Source: Rhizobium herbae
GTDB lineage: Bacteria > Pseudomonadota > Alphaproteobacteria > Rhizobiales > Rhizobiaceae
Assembly: GCF_017873135.1 (NCBI RefSeq)
Contig: NZ_JAGGJV010000005.1
Location: 1-64,000 of the forward strand
Direction of reading: 5' to 3'
Length of the DNA: 64,000 nt
The notes under the pieces were generated by a model. That model had not been told where the DNA came from. It worked only from the letters and a program-made list of their open reading frames with translations, and searched no databases. Both the position numbers and the translations under genes were made by a program. Below are positions 59,900 through 64,000 of the stretch, in pieces (position 1 is the first letter of the stretch; every line of letters begins with the position of its first letter).

Positions 59900-61201
59900 A
59901 TGCAAACCACCTTCACCCCCGCCCAGCTTGCCGATCCGCATGTTGCCGAATCCGAGGCGATCCTGCGCAAATGCGTGCATTGCGGTTTCTGCACGGCGAC
60001 CTGTCCAACCTATGTGACGCTCGGCAACGAGCTCGACAGCCCGCGCGGCCGGATCTACCTCATCAAGGACATGCTGGAAAACGGCCGTCCGGCGGACGAG
60101 GAAGTGGTGACCCATATCGACCGGTGTCTTTCCTGCCTTGCCTGCATGACCACCTGTCCCTCCGGCGTCAACTATATGCACCTGGTCGATCACGCCCGTG
60201 TCCATATCGAGCAGACCTACAGGCGGCCGCTGAAGGACCGGCTGGTGCGCGCTGTCCTCGCGGCGGTCCTGCCGTATCCTTCACGCTTCCGGCTGGCTCT
60301 CAAGGCTGCCCGTCTCGGCCGGCCGCTTGCAGGCTTCATGAAGCGGGTGCCCTTCCTGAAGACCTTCGGCGTCATGCTGGACCTGGCGCCATCGCAGATC
60401 GCCTCGGCGTCCGCAGCCGCAGTGCCCGGCATTCGTGCAGCTGAAATAGAAAAACGCGGCCGTGTGGCCATCCTTACCGGCTGTGCCCAGCCGGTGCTGA
60501 AGCCCGGGATCAACGAGGCGACGATCCGGCTTCTGACGCGGCTCGGCGTCGAGGTGGTGGTGCCGCAGGGCGAGGGCTGTTGCGGCGCGCTTGTCCATCA
60601 CATGGGCCGCGAGGAACAGGCGCTCGTTGCCGCCCGCCGCAATGTCGATGTCTGGATCAGGGCGGCCGACGAGGGCGGGCTGGACGCCATTATCATCACC
60701 GCGTCGGGCTGCGGCACGACGATCAAGGATTATGGCCACATGCTGCGGCTCGATCCGGCCTATGCGGACAAGGCCGCGCGCGTTTCGGCTCTGGCCAGGG
60801 ACATCACCGAATACCTGGCAACCCTCGACCTGCCACGGCAGGAGGCGAGAAACATCACGGTCGCCTATCATTCCGCCTGCTCGATGCAGCATGGGCAGAA
60901 GATCACCCTTGCTCCCAAGGTCCTATTGAAGAACGCCGGCTTCACCGTCCGCGATCCTGCCGAGGGCCATCTCTGTTGCGGGTCGGCAGGCACCTACAAC
61001 ATCCTGCAGCCGGAAATTTCGGCGACGCTGAAGGCGCGCAAGGTCAGGAACATAGAGGCGACGAAGGCCGATATCATCGCCACCGGCAATATCGGCTGCA
61101 TCACCCAGATCGCCACCGGTACGGCTATGCCGATCCTGCACACGGTCGAGCTTCTCGACTGGGCCTATGGCGGTGAAAAGCCGGCCTTGCCTCAGAAGTG
61201 A
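59900..61201 (+). CDS. glcF: Glycolate oxidase iron-sulfur subunit GlcF
   Basis: A 433-residue subunit with two 4Fe-4S motifs, CVHCGFCTATCPTY and CLSCLACMTTCPSG, near the N-terminus, and two cysteine-rich CCG domains later (GEGCCGALVHHMG; HLCCGSAGTYNIL). It passes electrons from GlcD/E to the quinone pool. The ATG at 59900 (MQTTFTPAQLADPHVAESEA) is the family start. Its 3' end overlaps the convergent outer-membrane protein gene by 10 bp. Confidence 0.94.
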   Translation: MQTTFTPAQLADPHVAESEAILRKCVHCGFCTATCPTYVTLGNELDSPRGRIYLIKDMLENGRPADEEVVTHIDRCLSCLACMTTCPSGVNYMHLVDHARVHIEQTYRRPLKDRLVRAVLAAVLPYPSRFRLALKAARLGRPLAGFMKRVPFLKTFGVMLDLAPSQIASASAAAVPGIRAAEIEKRGRVAILTGCAQPVLKPGINEATIRLLTRLGVEVVVPQGEGCCGALVHHMGREEQALVAARRNVDVWIRAADEGGLDAIIITASGCGTTIKDYGHMLRLDPAYADKAARVSALARDITEYLATLDLPRQEARNITVAYHSACSMQHGQKITLAPKVLLKNAGFTVRDPAEGHLCCGSAGTYNILQPEISATLKARKVRNIEATKADIIATGNIGCITQIATGTAMPILHTVELLDWAYGGEKPALPQK

Positions 61202-61869
61202 AACGAGACGCCGAGATTGACCGCATTGGTCAGGATGTTGGTCTTCAGACGGGCGCCGCTGTCGATCGGCACGTCGATGAAGGAATAGTTGCCCTTGTAT
61301 TCGCCGAACACGGACCAGCGCTCTGAAATCTGGTAGGAAATGCCCGCCTGCGCCTGAAGGGTCATACCGCCGAATTCATAGTCGAACGTCTTGCCCGAGG
61401 GGCGGGTGACCTCGACATGCGGCACGTTGATGCCGATACCGGCGCCGATATAGGGCGTCCATTTCCGGTCCGGCTTCTGGAAGCGGTAGATGCCGTTCAG
61501 CGTCAGCAGGTTCAGCCCGTCGGTGAATTCGAAATGGGTCCATCCCGGCGTCTTGCCGAATGTCTCGTCGTCGGCATAGACCTTTGCGTGCGTGTAGTCG
61601 ATCGACAGGCCGATATTCGGCTTGCCGAGGTCGGTCAGCCACCAGGTGCCGCGCACGCCGTAATATTGTGGCGACTTGAAGGAATTGCCTTCCCAGCCTG
61701 CGGTAAAATCCGGGCCATCCGACACGTTCACATTGCTGTGCGGCGCTGTCTGGTAGCCGCCGTAGACCGAGATCTGCAGGTCTTCCGCACGGACGGAGAC
61801 GGCGGCAAGATTTGCAAGGGCAATGATCGAAGAGAAAAGGGCTGCCGCCCGTCCGGTGTTCAAGCGCAT
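61192..61869 (-). CDS. Outer-membrane beta-barrel protein
   Basis: A 225-residue protein with a signal peptide (FSSIIALANLAAVSVRAED) and alternating beta-strand pattern (WTPYIGAGIGINVPHVEVTR; TLQAQAGISYQISERWSVFG; the C-terminal strand ends in Phe, NAVNLGVSFHF). It matches the porin-like outer-membrane beta-barrel family of about eight strands. The ATG at 61869 is chosen because the signal peptide starts there; the frame is open to 61953. Role unknown. Confidence 0.82.
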   Translation of the reverse strand: MRLNTGRAAALFSSIIALANLAAVSVRAEDLQISVYGGYQTAPHSNVNVSDGPDFTAGWEGNSFKSPQYYGVRGTWWLTDLGKPNIGLSIDYTHAKVYADDETFGKTPGWTHFEFTDGLNLLTLNGIYRFQKPDRKWTPYIGAGIGINVPHVEVTRPSGKTFDYEFGGMTLQAQAGISYQISERWSVFGEYKGNYSFIDVPIDSGARLKTNILTNAVNLGVSFHF

Positions 61870-61951
61870 GTCGGTCCCCAAGCCGTTCCACTCCGGAAAA
61901 GCCGTATATTCAAGGGGCAACAGCGGTGTGACAGGTTGCGGAAAGGGGAAC

Positions 61952-61981
61952 AAAAAAAGCGCCCGCCAGAGCGGACGCTTT
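61952..61981 (-). terminator. Intrinsic terminator of the first L,D-transpeptidase gene
   Basis: AAAGCGCCCGC and GCGGACGCTTT pair with one mismatch; the A-run on the plus strand is the T-run for minus-strand transcription. It follows the stop at 62005. Confidence 0.7.
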
Positions 61982-62004
61982 CGGGTAGTGGTATCGACGA
62001 AAAA

Positions 62005-62700
62005 TCAGCCGCCGAAGATGGTGCGCAGGATGTCGACACCACGATCGTCGTAAGAGACATTGCCCTGCTTGTTGCCGGGGCCGATGACGATGACCTTGGT
62101 GCCGATCGAGGCGCGCTCATAGAGGTGCTCGACATCCTGGTTCATCATGCGGATGCAGCCCGACGACATGTTGAGACCGATCGTCCAGGGCTGGTTGGTG
62201 CCGTGGATACGGAATCCGGAATCGTTCCTGCCCTTGTAGAGATACAGCGCGCGGGCACCGAGCGGATTGTCGATGCCACCTTCCTGAAAGTCGGGAAGGA
62301 TATGGCCCTTCTTGCGTTCGCGGGCGATCATCTCCTTCGGCGGCGTCCAGCCCGGCCACTCGGCCTTGCGCTGCACCTTGACGACGCCCGACCAGCCGAA
62401 GCCTTCGCGGCCGACGCCGATGCCGTAGCGGGTCGCGCGGTTCGGACCCTCGATGTAATAGAGATACTTGTTGTTGGTATCGACGATGATGGTGCCGGGG
62501 GCTTCGTCGGTCTGCAAACGTACCTTGGTACGCCAGAATTGTTTGGCCGGCTTCTTCTGCACGGCAACCAGCGTGACATCAGTTCCCGCATGAACGGTGG
62601 CAGGCTCGCCCGGCATGAAAGCCGAGGCGCTCGACGCGCCAAACAGAACACTGGCCGCAAAACTCGCCGCGGCCAACGATTTCAACGCATATCTCATCAA
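62005..62700 (-). CDS. L,D-transpeptidase (ErfK/YbiS/YcfS/YnhG domain)
   Basis: A 231-residue periplasmic enzyme. The signal peptide is MRYALKSLAAASFAASVLFG (after an initial Met). The YkuD domain has the catalytic motif IHGTNQPWTIGLNMSSGCIR with the nucleophile Cys. It forms 3-3 cross-links in peptidoglycan or attaches proteins to it. A close relative lies 164 bp upstream on the same strand (62864-63628), so the two look like a local duplication. Confidence 0.92.
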   Translation of the reverse strand: MMRYALKSLAAASFAASVLFGASSASAFMPGEPATVHAGTDVTLVAVQKKPAKQFWRTKVRLQTDEAPGTIIVDTNNKYLYYIEGPNRATRYGIGVGREGFGWSGVVKVQRKAEWPGWTPPKEMIARERKKGHILPDFQEGGIDNPLGARALYLYKGRNDSGFRIHGTNQPWTIGLNMSSGCIRMMNQDVEHLYERASIGTKVIVIGPGNKQGNVSYDDRGVDILRTIFGG

Positions 62701-62863
62701 CGGATTCCCTCTCCAGCCCTAAGCTGCGAAACGCTATTCAATATCGCGTTTTACGCAAGTCTAACGGGCCTTGGATAGAGAAAATGTGATCGAGATGGCT
62801 GTATCGCCGGAACCCCTGTTGCTGAAAGGCCACGTTGCGGCCCTTCAGCGGGTAAGCGGCGGC

Positions 62864-63628
62864 TTAAATGACGATAACCTTGGTGCCGACGTTGACCCGT
62901 TCATAAAGGTCGGTCACATCCTCGTTGCGCATGCGGATGCATCCCGACGAAACGGCATAGCCGATCGTCCAGGGGGCGTTGGTGCCGTGGATACGGTAGA
63001 GTGTCGAGCCGAGATACATGGCCCGTGCGCCGAGCGGATTGCCTTCGCCGCCTTCCATCGACGCCGGCAGGTAATGACCCTTCGCGGCTTCGCGGGCGAT
63101 CATTTCCGATGGCGGCGTCCAGGTCGGCCATTCCGCTTTCCGGGTGATCTTGTGGGCTCCCGCCCATTCGAAGCCCGGCTTGCCGACGCCGACGCCGTAG
63201 CGGCGGGCTTCGCCGTTGCCGGTCACCAGATAGAGGAAACGGCTGTTCGTATCGATGACGATCGTCCCCGGCTTTTCCTGGCTTTCATAGGCGACGGTCT
63301 GCGGCAGGAACTGTGGATCGATCTGGCGTTGCTGCGGCTTTTGCGCCCGCATCATCGACACCGGCTGTGCGACGGCAGCGCCGGAGCGCTGAACGCGGCG
63401 CTGGAACAGATATTGTTTTCGGGTGGCGGCCGGCTGCTGAACGGCTATAGCGCGCTGTTGGCGGTAGACGACAGGCTGGACGCTGCCGCCGAGTTGGGTG
63501 ACCCAGGGGGCGGTGAGGTCGGGGCTGATGATGATTGGCGGGCGGTTCTGGTAGCGGTCGCCCGCTTCCGCCAGGCTGGACAGGGCAACGAACACGGATG
63601 TGGCAAGGATCAGGGTTTTCTTCATCAT
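62864..63628 (-). CDS. L,D-transpeptidase (ErfK/YbiS/YcfS/YnhG domain)
   Basis: A 254-residue paralogue of the neighbouring gene. Signal peptide MMKKTLILATSVFVALSSLA. The catalytic motif is IHGTNAPWTIGYAVSSGCIR followed by MRNEDVTDLYERVNVG. The region between signal and YkuD domain is longer and basic, with Gln/Arg-rich stretches (ALRRC-free, QRRVQRSGAAVAQPVSMMRA). It is probably a separate transcript or read together with 62005-62700. Substrate specificity cannot be told apart. Confidence 0.92.
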   Translation of the reverse strand: MMKKTLILATSVFVALSSLAEAGDRYQNRPPIIISPDLTAPWVTQLGGSVQPVVYRQQRAIAVQQPAATRKQYLFQRRVQRSGAAVAQPVSMMRAQKPQQRQIDPQFLPQTVAYESQEKPGTIVIDTNSRFLYLVTGNGEARRYGVGVGKPGFEWAGAHKITRKAEWPTWTPPSEMIAREAAKGHYLPASMEGGEGNPLGARAMYLGSTLYRIHGTNAPWTIGYAVSSGCIRMRNEDVTDLYERVNVGTKVIVI

Positions 63629-63878
63629 CGGACGGACTTACTACCTTTCGCCGGGATATCTCATAGCTTCGCCGTCCGCGGGGCGGGCGGATGACGGGTG
63701 CGATTTTGAACGCCAAAAGCTTGGCGGAATGGGGCGATGGTGGCACCAGGCAGCAACCGAATGGTAAACGCCGGTTCATTAAAGGTTGCGCGAACCGATA
63801 AAGCTTTGGGTAGGGTTATCGCCGGCTTTAGGACTATGGTTGGCAAATGGTAAAGCGAGAAAAATCGGGGAGAACCGT

Positions 63879-64000
63879 GTGACAGCAAAGGGTATCATCA
63901 CGGGCGGGGACGGCCTTGACCGCTGTGCCTGGCACGCCAATCTCGACGATTACCAGCGCTACCATGACGAGGAATGGGGCAAGCCGATGGCCGATGACAT
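63879..64000 (+). CDS. tag: DNA-3-methyladenine glycosylase I, 5' part
   Basis: Only the first 40 residues lie in the window. They read VTAKGIITGGDGLDRCAWHA then NLDDYQRYHDEEWGKPMADD, which contains the Tag signature R-C-x-W...Y-H-D-x-E-W-G. This enzyme removes 3-methyladenine from DNA. The GTG at 63879 follows GGGGAG; no ATG is available in frame nearby. The gene continues beyond the window. Confidence 0.85.
   Translation, partial: MTAKGIITGGDGLDRCAWHANLDDYQRYHDEEWGKPMADD

Overview
The window looks like chromosomal DNA of an alphaproteobacterium of the Rhizobiaceae (Rhizobium/Agrobacterium type). Evidence: the gene content is typically rhizobial (ppx-rlmE, guaB, DUF1127, DUF937, DUF3422, DUF6880, glcDEF, paired L,D-transpeptidases, an Aap-like amino-acid transporter), coding GC is high, and a C-rich/G-rich inverted intergenic repeat of the kind common in Rhizobiales lies between glcE and glcF. 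No database search was possible; all family names come from motifs read in the sequence.

Layout. (1) 1-8.2 kb: a LysR regulator divergent from a GMC oxidoreductase and a two-domain class III CoA-transferase, then the 3' part of an Aap-like amino-acid ABC operon (ATPase, permease M, and only the last ~95 residues of permease Q). (2) 8.2-26.0 kb: an accessory region that ends at a tRNA-Gln(CUG) gene, with a tyrosine recombinase beside the tRNA 3' end. It begins abruptly inside aapQ. It holds a 5'-truncated gene for a ~1,700-residue unknown protein, a secreted cysteine-hydrolase-like gene split by an in-frame stop, small genes of unknown function, a compact RiPP-type operon (ycaO - tfuA - Nif11-like precursor), a frameshifted DUF3883 remnant, and a large recombinase frameshifted before its catalytic tyrosine. 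(3) 26-64 kb: ordinary core chromosome: ppx/gppA-rlmE-VOC, MFS exporter, Tat-exported MBL protein, guaB, LtrA, MAPEG, a patatin-acetoacetate decarboxylase-hydroxybutyrate dehydrogenase operon, alcohol dehydrogenase, dienelactone hydrolase, divergent oxyR/katG, LysR, DUF1127, DUF937, gshA, rsmE, pit, Nudix, FadR-type regulator, DUF3422, DUF6880, LysR, glcDEF, an outer-membrane barrel, two L,D-transpeptidases, and the 5' end of tag.

The most interesting system is the RiPP operon at 16300-19334 (minus strand). The YcaO enzyme and TfuA partner overlap by 4 bp. TfuA is followed with no gap by a 105-residue peptide with a Nif11-type leader ending in Gly-Gly and a 29-residue tail. YcaO-TfuA pairs are known to install peptide thioamides. 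The tail has no cysteine, so backbone thioamidation or Ser/Thr azoline formation fits better than thiazole formation. No dedicated exporter or protease is adjacent. Four neighbouring genes in the accessory region are broken, while this operon is open throughout.

The core part contains coherent units: acetoacetate/3-hydroxybutyrate handling (adc, bdh), peroxide defence (oxyR/katG, gshA) and glycolate oxidation (glcDEF beside a divergent LysR regulator).
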